A DNA stretch of 64,000 nucleotides from Epiperipatus broadwayi (GCA_028023455.1 JAQFVV010006216.1:4976877-5040876), one strand, 5' to 3'; positions 11,967 to 24,389 are shown, counted from the stretch's first letter. A program made the numbers and translations. Notes: a model not told the origin generated them from the letters alone.

Positions 11967-13253
11967 TCATGTTATACATGTTAGTAATCTTGGGTCCCAT
12001 TGAGATTCCCCTATTGAATGTCTTCGATTCATGGACTCATCCATTCTATCAGCTTGACCCCATGTTTCAGCTGTACTCTCAGTGAGTTCCTCCAATCTAT
12101 TTTGGTGTATAACATTTACAGTTTCCAAAGACATTAATTTGTTTGCAAATTGGTCCAAACATTGATTCAATATATCTTCAACCCCATTGGGTATTTCACC
12201 TTCTTTATCCCGTACAGTCGAAAGATGAGCCAATTTGGTATGAATGGCTTGAATTTCCTCTTTGATTTCACTTTCATGCTTTTCTTGGCTCTTTTTATAT
12301 CTTCCCTGAAAGTTTCATGGGTCTTATAAACCTCTTTAAGTTTTGGTACCCAGATGAACCACAATAGTATCTGTTAAGACTGTATACTGGTCACTGCACT
12401 GTATAATGCTTTTATCCATCTTTTCTTTCATTTCAACCATACCTTGTTTTAATTCAATGCTGTCTTTTTGGACATTTCCGAATCCTAAAGATAATTGTCC
12501 CATATTCTTGATCAGCTTTTTTTCAACTTCCTCTATTTTTGCTTTCATTCTTGCTTCTATCTTATTTACATCTCCTTTCAATTCTTCTCTTCTTTGACAC
12601 ATCTTTTCTTTCAGCTCTACTTCCAACTTGCTCACATCATCTCTGGTTGCCATACTCTCTAATTTCACTTTCATATCTTCTCCCATGGCATCCACTTTAT
12701 TGCACATACCAGCAGTTATCTTTGTCTCCATACTATTCATGTTTGATTTTAAACTAGCATTTATTCTAGCCTCCATACTATTGGTATCTGTTTTCATACT
12801 ATTGATATCAGTTTTCATATTATTATCAGTTTTCATGTCTGTTTTTATATCATCGATATCAGTTTTAGTTGCCATTTTTGCCTTCAATTTATTTATATTT
12901 TTATCCATTTTTGCCTCCAATTTATTCATATTTTTATCCAATTTTGCCATCATTTCTTCAAACATCGCTTGCAAGATGGAAATATTTCCAGTATCACGTA
13001 CTGCTTTAATCTCAAGTGCTTGAGCAATCTGATCAGTGAGGACTTCTTGGGTTTGTAAAGCTCTTTGGCTTTTTTTCAGTGTCTGTGATTCATTCTCATC
13101 CATCATAGAACCCCCAGGAGTTTGGATCAATAAAGACCTCTCCCCATCACTATTATCACTATCACTCTCTCCTTCAACAACAGTAGTGTCTAACATCTCT
13201 TTCATGTTCTCCCTATTTTTACTTCTAAATACCAATCCACTTCTAAGCAACAT
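11967..13253 (-). pseudogene. Element B gag N-terminal coiled-coil protein
   Basis: 13,253-12,336 starts at ATG (MLLRSGLVFR), has an acidic stretch (GESDSDNSDGE) and then about 200 residues of heptad-rich, lysine/methionine-rich repeats such as MKTDINSMKTD and KLEAKMDKNINKLKAKM. This predicts a long coiled coil. It continues, frameshifted, in 12,364-12,167 and 12,233-11,967. The gene begins about 450 bases downstream of the primer-binding site, consistent with the first gag exon. The same layout (ATG, acidic linker, long coiled coil) recurs at 37,503. Confidence 0.65.
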
Positions 13254-13698
13254 GTATCTAAATAATTATTCAAAATAACTTTATACTTACTAATATCAAA
13301 ATACAATACTGCAGGACTCCTAACCACCCATTGTCATTACCTAACTATTTACTGTCTATTTTTTTTAAACTGGCGTTTAAGCTTGCTTAATTCCTCTATT
13401 TTTCATATCACTTATTAATTACTCATTTATAAGTTGAACTCTATCTGTTCTCTCTATCAGCAGTTGCATTCATCATTTACTTTTAATGTTATTTACTTTT
13501 TTTAACATGAATTTTAAATTTCCAAAAAAAAATAATTGATATATCTGTTCATCATCATTCCTATAACAGAGTATGTCCAATATGGATTAAGATTTAAAGC
13601 TTAAGGGTAAAATAAAAAACATTTAAAAAAATATTTTTTTTAAAATTTCAGTCTAATGGCTGAACCTCCCTTGCATCTAAAGTCTGTTCAGGCCTAAA
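13254..13698 (-). other. Element B 5' untranslated leader
   Basis: Non-coding, T/A-rich sequence between the primer-binding site and the gag start. No further structure is recognised. Confidence 0.5.
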
Positions 13699-13711
13699 CA
13701 TTTGGGCACCA
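13699..13711 (-). other. Primer-binding site of element B
   Basis: On the minus strand TGGTGCCCAAATG lies directly against the LTR edge. Beginning with TGG (pairing with tRNA CCA) is diagnostic, and TGGYGCCCAA is close to sites complementary to lysine-type tRNAs. The exact tRNA cannot be assigned without a tRNA set. Confidence 0.7.
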
Positions 13712-15005
13712 GATATAACAGGATGACTTGATTAGCCTTACATGCCATATGCTGTTGTGGCACCAGATACAATGGATGGCCATACACAGATGTCCCGATC
13801 CAAAAATACACTTGGATACCTCTATCAACTGTAACATCTTCATGCCTAACAAGTTGTATGCCAGATTTAATGAAACCTGCTACCCCAAAGGTAATGGTGC
13901 CAGATATACCAGAATTCACAATGTACACCATATGATGACACGAATATGACTAAGTAGTTGAATAACTTGGATTAAATGTGTCAACCCACTACAAGTCATA
14001 TCCTAAATTTGTGATTCGACAACACATTTGGGTGTGTCAGATGTTTCAGAATTAGCAATGGTATGGAACAAAGGGAGCGCATCTCACTACTATCAGATCT
14101 GAGCCTTCAAATAGGATGCTACAGATGTCACAATGAAATACCCAGTTCCAAATCATATCTACTTTCAATATACTAATGTATAAATTACTTAAAAATATTT
14201 CAATGTAACCTAGACAAGCACATATTCATTTCATCTCCCTTATAAACCCCATTATACCCCAGAATTCGAACTCAGGGAGTTTTTACAATCAGCTCTCTTC
14301 AGGGATGGACCTATTCAATTATAAACTAAATCTGCCCATATATCTAAGCCCAGATATAGGAAAATACCGATGATGATGAATTATTTATAAAAGCAATACA
14401 TAATGATGATGATCATCAAACCTATAGTAGTGTAAATTCATAATGTGATAATGATGATCAACATTTAATGGTATCAATGCACAGTAATGATGGGGATGAC
14501 CAAACAGAGATCAGATTGATTTAAACAACTTATTTATTAACAACATATAAAAAATAAATATTTACAAACAAAAAATAATAAAATAGATTAATACTTAGTT
14601 ATCAAAAAATGGTTTCCTTATCATCTTGGTGACTTCATACAAGAAAACAAAACACAATAATTTGACTTATATTATATACAACATTATATTCTGTAATTCA
14701 TTAAATATATATAAACATAAAACTAAATAAAAAAATCGCAATAAAAGTTCATTAATTATAAAATTACCCCATTAAAATAATTATTACAATATTTATAAGC
14801 TAGGGTAAATGTATTATCACTATAACTCCCCACTCCCATTTATCTATATATAGGTGAAAGTTATGGTAGAAATTAATGACAGCTAAAGACCATTTATTCA
14901 GAATGATTAATTATATATTCAGAATAAATAAAATTACAAGTAAATATTAGTAAAATTGATTAGTATATTATCTATCTAGCCTTGTTGTCTTAAAGTCTTG
15001 CCCTC

Positions 15006-15063
<58 letters not shown>

Positions 15064-16404
15064 CTTACTTGAGATGAAATCACCTGGATGGATTACTGTT
15101 GACTTCTAGAGGAATTTAAAAATTTACTTTATTTAATATATATATATTAATTGAAGAGGATTCCTTTTTAAATTTACATCAACAAAACATTTCTCTATCC
15201 TTTGGTTCACTTTTATATTGTAGGTGATTGAATTTGGAAAAATACATTATCTTAAACACACAATAAAAAACAATACATAAACTTTCAAATAAAATAAAAA
15301 ATTACAAAAAAAAATAATCATCCCATGAATTAACTATATAATTTTATCTTGAATAAAGCAAGCATTCGGTCAAAAAAAATGTCAATATCTATGGATAAAA
15401 ATTCCAGTTCACCAACTCTGTTGTTGTTATTTATATATACAAAATATCTATCTTGATCATATGAATCCATGGAAAAGTGGTGGTGCACCAGTGTTTCCAA
15501 AATAGATGTTTTGATGACAAATGTTATAATTTCATAATCAAGCAATGACGTAGAAGTTAATTAGAAAAATCCCACCACATTATTTCTACCCCAAATACAT
15601 CATAATGTTTCCTTTATTATAATGTATATTAATAACTTGACTTGATTATATATATAATAAAATAGCTTTAAAAAACAGTTACTTTTTAGTAGTTTCAGAT
15701 TTCCTTTGCATTAATATTCCTATAATGAATTTAACTTGTAAAAGAACTTAATTCACTAGTTCATTACTATTAATCTTAAATTAAGGTTTAACTTCTGGAA
15801 ACTACAAACATTTTTCCTTTAAATGCCAAAAAGTTATTTTCCTTTTTTTAAAAGATATAAAAACTTAATTTTTCTTGCTGTCTCCATAGTTCCCAGTCTC
15901 TCATCATGAACCATCATATGCTTTTTTTTCAATTGTAAAGAGAAACACTCTTTCATCACATGACTGCTAAAAATCATATTATTACAACTTGAAAATAAAA
16001 AATCAAATTATAAAATATATTTATTATTCCAAATTTGACCATTTATTAAAAATCTTAACCTCATATAAATTTAATCTTTAATTATGTCTGTTCTATGTCA
16101 GTCAATTAGTATTTTTTATTAATAAAATTAAATGAATAAACAAATAGGAAAACAATTCTACCAATAAACAAACATTATTTTCTATGCATATGTTTATATA
16201 TATATATATATATACACCATGTAAACAAACAGTTTATTTACTTACTCATGATAGATAAAAAAAACATTAATCTCTCAAACATATCAGTCTATATGTATGT
16301 TTATGAAGGTATATATTTCATTTATATAATCAAGTATGTAGGGTATTTACCTTTCCTACCACTTGGTTTGAATTCAGATATTGAAGAAGACATTGGAAAG
16401 GTGT
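13712..16404 (-). repeat. 5' LTR of gypsy element B, truncated by element C
   Basis: About 2.69 kb, matching the left LTR. The last 30 or so bases present at 7,024-7,053 are missing because element C starts at 16,404. It keeps the LINE-free target sequence at 14,161-14,171. It contains the AT expansion at 15,011-15,060. Confidence 0.75.
15011..15060. repeat. AT microsatellite
   Basis: About 25 uninterrupted AT dinucleotides inside the right B LTR. Confidence 0.95.
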
Positions 16405-16932
16405 GTTTACTCGATCTAAAAGGGTCAGTAGGTTTTGAATAGTATTTACCATTTATGAGAGGATTTGTGTGTCACTATTCAGCACACTTTTATTAGTAAG
16501 CCACCCTTGAATTTTACTCCTAGTTTATATTTTTCCATAATTATATGGTACTTTTAATATACATAAGTTAAGTGATGGTGCATGTTCCTTTGAGAAAAGC
16601 TATGTGAAAGAAGTTCATTATTATTGAATAGATTGTGTTAGTTTGATTAAATTTAAAAAAGTATAATAAATAATTCAATCTTAAGCCAGTGTTTGTTTTA
16701 ATTTAACCATTATTTAAGTAGTTAAGGATTCTTTTTATAGAAGTAAAGTCCAGTCTAGATTATGATGTAAAATTACATTTGGTGATTGCCATTCATAAAT
16801 AAATGAATGACCATGATTGTCAAACATGTTTTTGCAATCTGGTTCTAGGTTATATACCTAGTGGTGCCCTCATTTGGTGATCTTATTTTGTAATTTTTTT
16901 GTAAAAACAAATATGGACAGTCCAAAATGTCT
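16404..16932 (+). repeat. 5' LTR of gypsy element C
   Basis: About 529 bp starting TGTTTACTCGATC. It is matched by 30,678-31,209 at clearly high similarity. It is followed by TGGCAAATTG, a TGG-type primer-binding site start. It abuts and truncates the B LTR, so it inserted later. Confidence 0.72.
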
Positions 16933-17149
16933 TGGCAAATTGTAAAAGAATAGAAAATGGCTTCCCAATGAATAGGGCTCAATAACTTAATACATGGCCT
17001 GAGTTTAGGGTAAAAAAAGATAGTTGAGGCAGGTTCAGTGGTGAAATAGGGGAGATACTATTCCAATAGGGGAGAGTTTTGAGTTTCAAAAGTATTTTGA
17101 AAATATTTTAGATAAAAATGAAAGATAGAATTGAAATAAAAATGTTCAG

Positions 17150-17990
17150 ATGAGAAAGAGAGGAAACCTTATTTGAATACTTAGAAAGCTTGGAGCAATG
17201 TTTTTGAATGTACCAGGCAAAGGAAAAATATAAAGTAATCATAGCAAGTAATCATTTGGTGGGTATGGCAAAAGATTGCTGGAGAATGATACAGAAAAGA
17301 CTGGACAATTTTAAACAGTACCAAAAAATTAATGCATACATTTTGGAGCAATAGGGAGACAAGAAAAGATGCAAAGATATATAGAATTAAAAAGGTATAA
17401 AAAAAGAAGAGGGATAGGAGATAGACAGTTTTTTAAATAACAAATGGTGAAATTGAGAAAAGTGAATTCCGGAATGTCAGATTACAAGTATATGCCAGAA
17501 AATGTACAAGAGAGATTAATGATTTGTAGGTGTGAAGGATTGGAAGATATATTGAAAGTCCTTAGAGATGAAGAAAGCATACAGAAAGAAGAGAAACAAC
17601 TACCTAAACTGTTAAATATAGTCATTGAAGAAGAAGAAAAGATTCAGACAATGGCTGAACAAATATGCCCTGTGATATTGATAAAAGTGCAGGGGATAGA
17701 GATACAAGCTTTGCTAGACACAGGGAGTCAGGTGTCCATGATCTTGAAAAAAATATTAGATCAAATCAGTAGGAAATACAGTTGTTACCATTAAGAAAGT
17801 CTGAAATAACTATGGCTAATGGTAAAAGAGTTAAGTTGGACCCTATACAAATATATGGGGAAATACACGTGGGGGGAAAGGTACAGCATATGTTATTGTT
17901 GATGTCAGGTTTGAGGATCTTATACTGGGGTCAGATTTTGTGCATCGAACTGGAACAAAAATTAATTATAACAAAAAGAATATAGTAATA
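17150..17990 (+). pseudogene. Element C gag end and aspartic protease
   Basis: Near 17,150-17,340 a frame with several stops reads as gag core (GMAKDCWRMIQKRL). 17,444-17,794 encodes a linker rich in E and K, then IEIQALLDTGSQVSMI with the D-T-G catalytic triad. A frameshift near 17,785 moves the remainder (EITMANGKRVKLDPIQIYG) into 17,782-17,985. No CCHC knuckle is visible. Confidence 0.7.
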
Positions 17991-17999
17991 GAAAATGAA

Positions 18000-19440
18000 A
18001 AAGTGTCATTTAGTAATCAGAGTAACAATATGGTAGCATATATTGTAACCAACAATATATACAAAGAAATAGAGCATAAAATAACTGAGTTAGGGAGTGA
18101 TAATAGTGGCTGGGAAAGTCAACTTAAAGAGGTACTTTTGCAACATGAACAAGTATTTGCCACAAAACCTGGAATTATAAAGGGCTATGTTCCCCAAATA
18201 AAGTGGAAAGAAGAAACACATTTTATGGGTAGGTCACACCATGTTCCAGTCAAATATGAAGATAAATTAGATAAACAAATACAACATATAGGACAATGTG
18301 ATATCATAAAAAACAAGTTACCTTATGTAAACCTCTGATAATTGTAAAAAAAAAGTTGGCTCTATGAGAGTTTGCTTAGACATTCATCAGTTAAATATTA
18401 TTACTATACCTGACCAGGATGTACTGCCATGAACTATAGATTTGCTGTTGGAATTTAAGGAAAATAAATATATTTTGTCATTTGATTTGACATCAAGCTA
18501 CTGGCAGATGCCACTCCACACCAACAACCAAAAATACACTGCATTCCACTATGAAGGCTTTACATATGTGTTTCAATGTGTTCCAATCAGACTACTGCAA
18601 TATTTAGACTAGGTACTATCTAAGCTGGTAAACCAATTCATACTATATTATATGAATGATGTCATGATAGCATCATGGTCACCTCAGGAATATTTGGAAA
18701 ACTTGGTCATGTTTTTTTGGAGTACCACCAAAAAATATCACAATAAATCTAAAAAAATGTAGTATATTACAAAACGAACTTATATTTCTGGGTCACCTCA
18801 TTTGTGCTCAAGGTGTGAGATCTCACCCTGAAAAGATTGAAGCTATTGTTAGATTTCCTCAGCCAAAGAATTGAAAACAAATTAAGTCATTTTTGGGTAT
18901 ATGTAATTTCTATCCAAGGTTCTTTCTACATATACAGAATCACTTGTTCAACTACAGAGAAAAGAGAGTAAGTGGGAGTGAATGGAAAAACAAGACATTT
19001 AATCAAATCAAAGAAAATTTTGTAGAAACCATTATGCTTGCTTATCTGGATTTTGACAAACCCTTTATGTTACAAATGGATAGTAGTAGAATAGAATTTG
19101 GGGTGGTATTATTTCAGGAGAAGGAAGAGAAAATACCTCAAGTTTTATATTTTTTAAGTAGGATGTTAAACTCAGTGGAAAGAAATACCACAACTGAAAG
19201 GAAAGCATTGGAAATTGTTTGGGCATTAAATAAACTTAAACATTTGCTCATAGGGTCTGAGGTTATTATAATCACTGATCATAAAAGTTTAGAGTTCATA
19301 AATAAATGCTATTTAACAAATGGTAGGCTTATAAGATGAGCTTTATACTTACTGAAATTCAAATACAGAATAATGCATTGCTCTGAGAGGGAAAACATAG
19401 ATCCAGATATATTAAACAGAAACCGAATTCCAGACCACAG
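18000..19440 (+). pseudogene. Element C reverse transcriptase and RNase H
   Basis: The RT region is heavily interrupted. Recognisable blocks are FDLTSSYWQMPLH near 18,480-18,520, YYMNDVMIAS near 18,650 (the catalytic box reads YMND, so the first catalytic aspartate has become asparagine), and FLGHLICAQGVRSHPEKIE near 18,785. 18,893-19,339 carries the RNase H blocks MQMDSS, TERKALEIVWAL and ITDHKSLEF in one frame. This copy cannot make active RT. Confidence 0.78.
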
Positions 19441-19800
19441 CTAAAACTTAACACTAGAGGGAGATTGATTAACTACTTTTAGAACAGACCTTGAGGTATC
19501 AATAGAAAAAAATATAAAGAGACTGAAGTTTTTGCAAACCTCAGATGCTACATGTAAGAAGTTGATACAATGGTGTAATAAATCAAATTCCAGACATCTA
19601 GAAATTCCCACATGATGGAAAAACAAATTACATCGGTATAAAATAACCAATGGGCTGTTGATGTTTCAGGTTAAAAGGGGAATAAATTGCTGGAGAGTAG
19701 TTATACCTTGAAATTTAAGAGAGACTAATAAATTATATGCATAGAATATATGAGCATTATTGCTCACTTAAAACAAATAAACTTTAAAAAGATGGTATTA

Positions 19801-19939
19801 TCAGACAAATTTATATAAGTCAGTTGTTGCTACATTACAGAGGGGTTATGTGAAACGGTCAACCTTAGTTCAAGATCGAGTTTCACTGTTCTACCACAAC
19901 CCACATTTCATCCTGCTCTTTTTTTTTGCCATATGTATA
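19801..19939. other. Unassigned spacer between elements C and D
   Basis: No reading frame or clear repeat match. It is probably decayed element C or older flank. Confidence 0.4.
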
Positions 19940-19944
19940 TAAAC
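19940..19944. repeat. Target site duplication of element D, left
   Basis: TAAAC, repeated exactly at 24,866-24,870. Five bases is the usual Ty3/gypsy duplication length. Confidence 0.88.
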
Positions 19945-20420
19945 TGCTATATATATATAATTGGATTAAAATTATACGGGTTAAAAGATTCAAGAAATCC
20001 CTGGGGCAATTGATAACTTTTATCTAATAAGAATTTACTTACACTTATAAGTGGATCTTTCTGATTGGAGATAAGCTTTTGCTCTCAGAATGTAGAGATT
20101 TCATTGGTAAAAATATACTTTAGAGAACAATAGCCATATAGAGAGAAAAAACCCCTTCCCAGAAATTGGCAGTCACACTTAAGTTCCACGGCCAGGAAGG
20201 AGGAGTAATTTACTCGTCGGAGAATATAATCTGGAAGGCATATAAGAGCCAACGGAGAAGGCAACAACTTTGGGAGATTTGATATCATAGTGCAGTGCAG
20301 CACTAAGATACATAGGGAGCCTCGATTAAGGCCGGATAATCCCCGCAGTGTTCATACTCCTGATCCGACCCATAGTGTAACTTCTGGACCACCTTCCATG
20401 GCGAACTTCAAGACATATCA
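19945..20420 (+). repeat. 5' LTR of element D
   Basis: 476 bp, starts TGCTATATATATA and ends ACATATCA. Compared with the 3' LTR I count eight substitutions, seven of them C/T or G/A transitions, and no length change. Confidence 0.93.
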
Positions 20421-20438
20421 TTGGTGCAGTCAACAAAC
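20421..20438 (+). other. Primer-binding site of element D
   Basis: TTGGTGCAGTCAACAAAC directly follows the LTR. The TGGYGCAGTC type resembles sites assigned to serine-type tRNAs in 17.6/297-like elements; the tRNA identity is inference. Confidence 0.65.
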
Positions 20439-20524
20439 CAGTAGGATATTCAGAAATATATAAACATCGGGAAACTAGTAATCCGAAATTCACAAATTCA
20501 TAAATGACGCTGTTCAAATTAAAC

Positions 20525-21283
20525 ATGGCGCAGGTAAACGTTGGAGAATTTGACGTGCATAGACAATCAGAATGGCCTCTATATGCAAGCCGCATAGATA
20601 AATACCTTTTAATGAATAATATTGTAAAGGATGAGAGAAAAATTGCCACTCTACTGTATTTTGCGGGTCCAGATGTAATTAAAACAGCAAATCATTTATG
20701 TAACCCGAAAAAACCAGAAGAACTGAAATATTCAGAACTACAGGACATACTTCAAAAATATTTTGATCCCAAACCAACCAAACATGTAGCACACCTCCAT
20801 TTCCAAAATCATAGGCAAAATAGAGGCGAAAACACTCGCAAATTCGATATTGCACTACAGGAGTTAGCAAAAGATTGTGTTTTTGGGAATTATTTGGAAG
20901 AAGCACTATTGCAGAAATTCTTATGGGGCATGTCTGACGGGAGGCTCCGAGAGCAGTTATTAACAATCGATGACCTTACATACAAAACAGCGATCAAAAC
21001 GGGCCTCGCACACGAAGCGGCTATGGAGCAATCAAAACAATTCCAGAGCGCAATGGCAGCAGAATGGCGTCAAATAAACCTCGTGGAACTAAATGGAAAT
21101 GACGAAATGAAGTGTTTCAGGTGCAGAAAATCCGGACATTTAGCTAAAACGTGTAAACAAATAAACTTCGCGGAAAGAAATGAAAATGACGAAATGAAGT
21201 GTTACAGATGCGGAAAATCCGGACATTTAGCAAAAATGTGTAAATGGAAAAAGAGTAAATGTAGAAATTGCGGGAAAATATGA
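20525..21283 (+). pseudogene. Element D gag with CCHC zinc knuckles
   Basis: The start at 20,525 (MAQVNVGEF) is preferred over the upstream in-frame ATG at 20,504 because it matches the start typical of this gag group. About 250 residues: capsid-like region, then knuckles CFRCRKSGHLAKTC and CYRCGKSGHLAKMC. A third, CRNCGKI, is cut by TGA at 21,281-21,283 with HLAEAC continuing in frame behind it. The knuckles bind element RNA in related gags. The stop looks like a point mutation in the knuckle, not a programmed gag end, because pol continues in the same frame. Confidence 0.85.
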
Positions 21284-23734
21284 CACTTAGCGGAAGCATG
21301 TAAAAACAACAAGCAAGTGGAAATTAAAAATACGGAAACCGTTAATAACGATCAAATAATGTTGTCAGTAAAAATATTTGACCAACCATTTGCCATGGAA
21401 ATTGACAGCGGTTCCGGAATATCTTTAATGGCTTATAGAGATTGAAAAACAATAATGCAATTTCGCAATCGAACCAGTAATCTAGAAAAAACAAATCTGA
21501 TAGCAAAAGACATAAACGGGAAACACATTGAAATAGTCGGGAAAGTTATTGTTCTGGTACAAACAAATAGCAAAATCACCGATCTCCTGTTATATATCAT
21601 TCACGGAAAAACAAACCCCATAATTGGAAGAAATTGGTTTAAATCTATGGGCATCAAAATAACTATCACAAAAAAAATTATGATTGAAAAGGAAATACGC
21701 AATACATTCCCGTCATTGTTTAAAAAAGAACTAGGGGAAATTAGAACAAAACCAGTTGAAATACAGCTTAGGGAGAATGCAAAGCCTGTGTTGTGTAAAC
21801 CATGGAGAGTGCCATACGTGCAATGAGAAAAACTAGCCAATGCACTGGAAGAGTTAACAAATAAAGGGGTATTAACACCTATGGAAAACTCAGAGTGGGC
21901 GACACCTATAGTAATCATTACTAAGCCAGACAGCAGTATACATATTTGTGGGGATTACCGGATAACAGTTAACCCAGCTTTAAATAAAAGCAATTATCCA
22001 GTGCCAAACATGCGTGAAGTATTAGCCACTCTCGAGGGAGCAACTCACTATGCAAAATTGGACCTTAGTGCTGCATTTCACCAAATACCAGTAACAGGAA
22101 AGTCAGCAGAGATCTTAACACTGACTACACCTTTTGGTCTATTTAAATACTACCATTTGCCTTTTGGAATTACCACCGCACCAAATATTTTTCAATCAAA
22201 CATAGACCAACTACTCCAAGGAATAAATGGTGTGATACCTTACTTCGATGATATATTAATAATGGCAAATTCAGAGACAGAACTCCAGAGCAAGGTTCGT
22301 GAAGTTTGTGAAAAGCTAGCAAAATCAGAAGCCAGACTAAATGAAGAAAAATGTATCTGGAATACTCCAGAAATTAAATTTCTAGGACATATAATATCCA
22401 ATAATGGTAAAAAACCAATGCCTGAAAAGATACGGGCTATTAAAAATGCAAAAACACCTCGGAATGTCAAGGAATTACAATCTTTCCTGGGCCTTATTGG
22501 ATATTTTGAATGTTTTTTTAAAGGAAAATCCCACATTGCCAGCAAGTTATATGAGTTATTAGAGAAAAACTGGAAGTGGAGCTGGGATAGAATATATGAA
22601 GATGCATTCAAGAAGACAAAAAGCTTGCTAACATCAGATGACCTACTCATAAACTACAATAACAATGAACAGGTAATATTAACCACTGACGCATCAGAAT
22701 ATGGAGTAGGAGCAGTAATAAGCCACCCCACAGATGAAGGTGAACGACCCGTAGCTTATGCTTCAAGAACATTATCAAGGTCTGAACGGAACTATATTCA
22801 ACTAGACAAAGAAGCCTTGGCAATCATTTTTGGGATAAAAAAGTTCCACCAATATTTATATGGAACGCATTTTACAGCAATCACTGACCACAAACCATTA
22901 CTGGCAATATTTTCGAGGTCAAAACAATTACCCGATCACTTAAGCCCACGCATGCTGCGTTGGATTGAAATATTATCTGCATATGATTATTCCCTTGAGT
23001 ACAGGAGAGGCAGCTTTATAACACATGCTGATGCACTGTCCCGAATACCAGATAATAATGGAAAAACAATAGGACAAGTCTCTATAAACTACATAGATAC
23101 ATGGGAATCAAATGTGTTGAATAGCGAGTTAGTAGCAAAATGGACTAAATTAGACGATGGGTATAGACTATTATGGAATTGGATATGTAATGGCTTGCCA
23201 ATTAAACGACCCAACAATCTCCCAGTGGCATTCTGGAAAGCACGAGACCAACTGTCAATAAATAAAGAATGCATACTGATAGGCGATCGAGTAATCATAC
23301 CAGTTCAAGGTCACCCAGCAGTCCTAAGTTTGATCCATGATGGACATCCTGGAATTGTAAGAGCCAAAGCTTTGGCATGTTTCTATGTATGGTGGCCAGG
23401 TATAGATAAAGACATTGAAAACACTGTAAAGGCATGTACAAACTGCCAGTCAACTGCAAATCAGAAACCGCGAACATATACATCATGGCCAACTAAACCA
23501 TGGGAGCGGGTCCACATGGACCATGCAGGGCCTTTCAGAGGAAACCTATTCTTGGTTATAATAGATGCATATTCTAACTGGGTAGAATATAGACTAGTTA
23601 GGAATACAGGATCTAATGAAACAATATCAACTCTTAAAGAAATTTTTGCTTTCCGTGGAATACCAGAAAGCCTGGTAACAGATAATGGTTCTGGTTTTGC
23701 CTCAGACCAATTTAAAGATTTTACAAGGGAATAG
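21284..23734 (+). pseudogene. Element D pol: protease, RT, RNase H, integrase
   Basis: Same frame as gag. The protease has MEIDSGSGISLM (D-S-G) near 21,400. In-frame TGA stops lie at 21,443-21,445 and 21,824-21,826. The RT spans about 21,880-22,500, with the catalytic YFDDIL at 22,241-22,258. RNase H has TTDASEYG, LDKEALAI and ITDHKPLL. The integrase zinc domain (HDGHPGIVRAK, CTNCQ) is near 23,335-23,450, followed by the first two catalytic aspartates (HMDHAGPF, VTDNGSGF). TAG at 23,732-23,734 stops the frame. The long middle frame (21,881-23,734) would cover RT through integrase core if it were translated. Confidence 0.92.
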
Positions 23735-24336
23735 GGTATCAAACACATTTACACTCCACCCTACCACCCAGAGTCAAATGGACTGGCTGAAAAAGCCGTA
23801 CACCAGTTAAAGCAAGCCCTTAACAAATCAGAATCTCAACAAACCCATGAAGTTCTTCAGTTAGCAATGCTTTACCAACATTCCACACCCATAGCATCGA
23901 CTGGGATTTCACCAGCTGAAAGGTTACTAGGCCGGAAACTAAGAACCAAACTATCACTACTACACCCACAACATGAATCCATTGAAACTACGACAGAGGA
24001 ATGCAATGAATTTATGGTGGGTCAAAGCATTTGGGTTAGAGATTCCCTAAAAAAAAGTGGACACCAGGTGTGATCTTGAAAATACTTTCAAACAAAATTG
24101 TACTCATAGAATCAGAAATGGGCACACAATTCCATCGCCACACAAACCACATTAAGAAGCGAGTAACAAACAAGTCACCCCCCTACACAGGACTAAATCA
24201 TGAAATTATAGAAGAAAAGGGAGCTGACCAAATGGCTGAAGAAGTAACCACACATGAGAGTAATCTTAAACCAGGGAAAGATAAACCTCAAAAAGTGCGG
24301 AAGCCTCCTGTCTACCTTAAAGATTACTTGTGTTAA
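23735..24336 (+). pseudogene. Element D integrase end, after stop and frameshift
   Basis: It continues in the gag-pol frame after the TAG, with the third catalytic residue in the HPESNG motif (glutamate). At about 24,048-24,056 an A-run has changed length, and the C-terminal SH3-like part (KILSNKIVLIES) continues in another frame to a stop at 24,336. Integrase would insert the cDNA; this copy cannot make it. Confidence 0.85.
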
Positions 24337-24377
24337 AAAAAGAAAAAAAAGGGGGGGGAACCATGGTTCTCTAAAGT

Positions 24378-24389
24378 AAAGGGGAGGAG
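24378..24389 (+). other. Polypurine tract of element D
   Basis: AAAGGGGAGGAG directly precedes the TG of the 3' LTR. A longer purine run lies at about 24,336-24,358. Confidence 0.82.

Larger units (their letters stand above)
7734..13253 (-). mobile_element. Internal gag-pol region of Ty3/gypsy element B (decayed)
   Basis: On the minus strand the order is coiled-coil gag N-terminus, gag core, aspartic protease, reverse transcriptase, RNase H, H2C2 zinc domain, integrase core and integrase C-terminus. This protease-RT-RNase H-integrase order is diagnostic of Ty3/gypsy rather than Ty1/copia. The frame is interrupted many times by stops and frameshifts. Individual fragments are listed separately. 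With the two long LTRs the element spans about 1,036-16,404. Confidence 0.88.
16938..19800 (+). mobile_element. Internal region of Ty3/gypsy element C (3'-truncated relic)
   Basis: The plus-strand order is gag (about 17,150-17,340), protease (17,640-17,990), reverse transcriptase (18,100-18,890), RNase H (18,893-19,340) and the start of the integrase zinc domain (to about 19,800). The integrase core, polypurine tract and 3' LTR are absent before element D begins. Protein similarity to element B (protease, RT and RNase H wording) shows sister families. Confidence 0.8.

Noticed and set aside
12406-13278. Plus-strand hydrophobic frames that look membrane-like
   Set aside because: Antisense of the lysine/methionine-rich coiled-coil gag; hydrophobicity is a by-product of reading AAA/ATG-rich codons backwards.
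22240-22650. 136-codon minus-strand frame
   Set aside because: Antisense of the element D reverse transcriptase.
24074-24336. Envelope gene of element D
   Set aside because: The 88-codon frame is the integrase C-terminus after a frameshift; no signal peptide, fusion or membrane segment is present.
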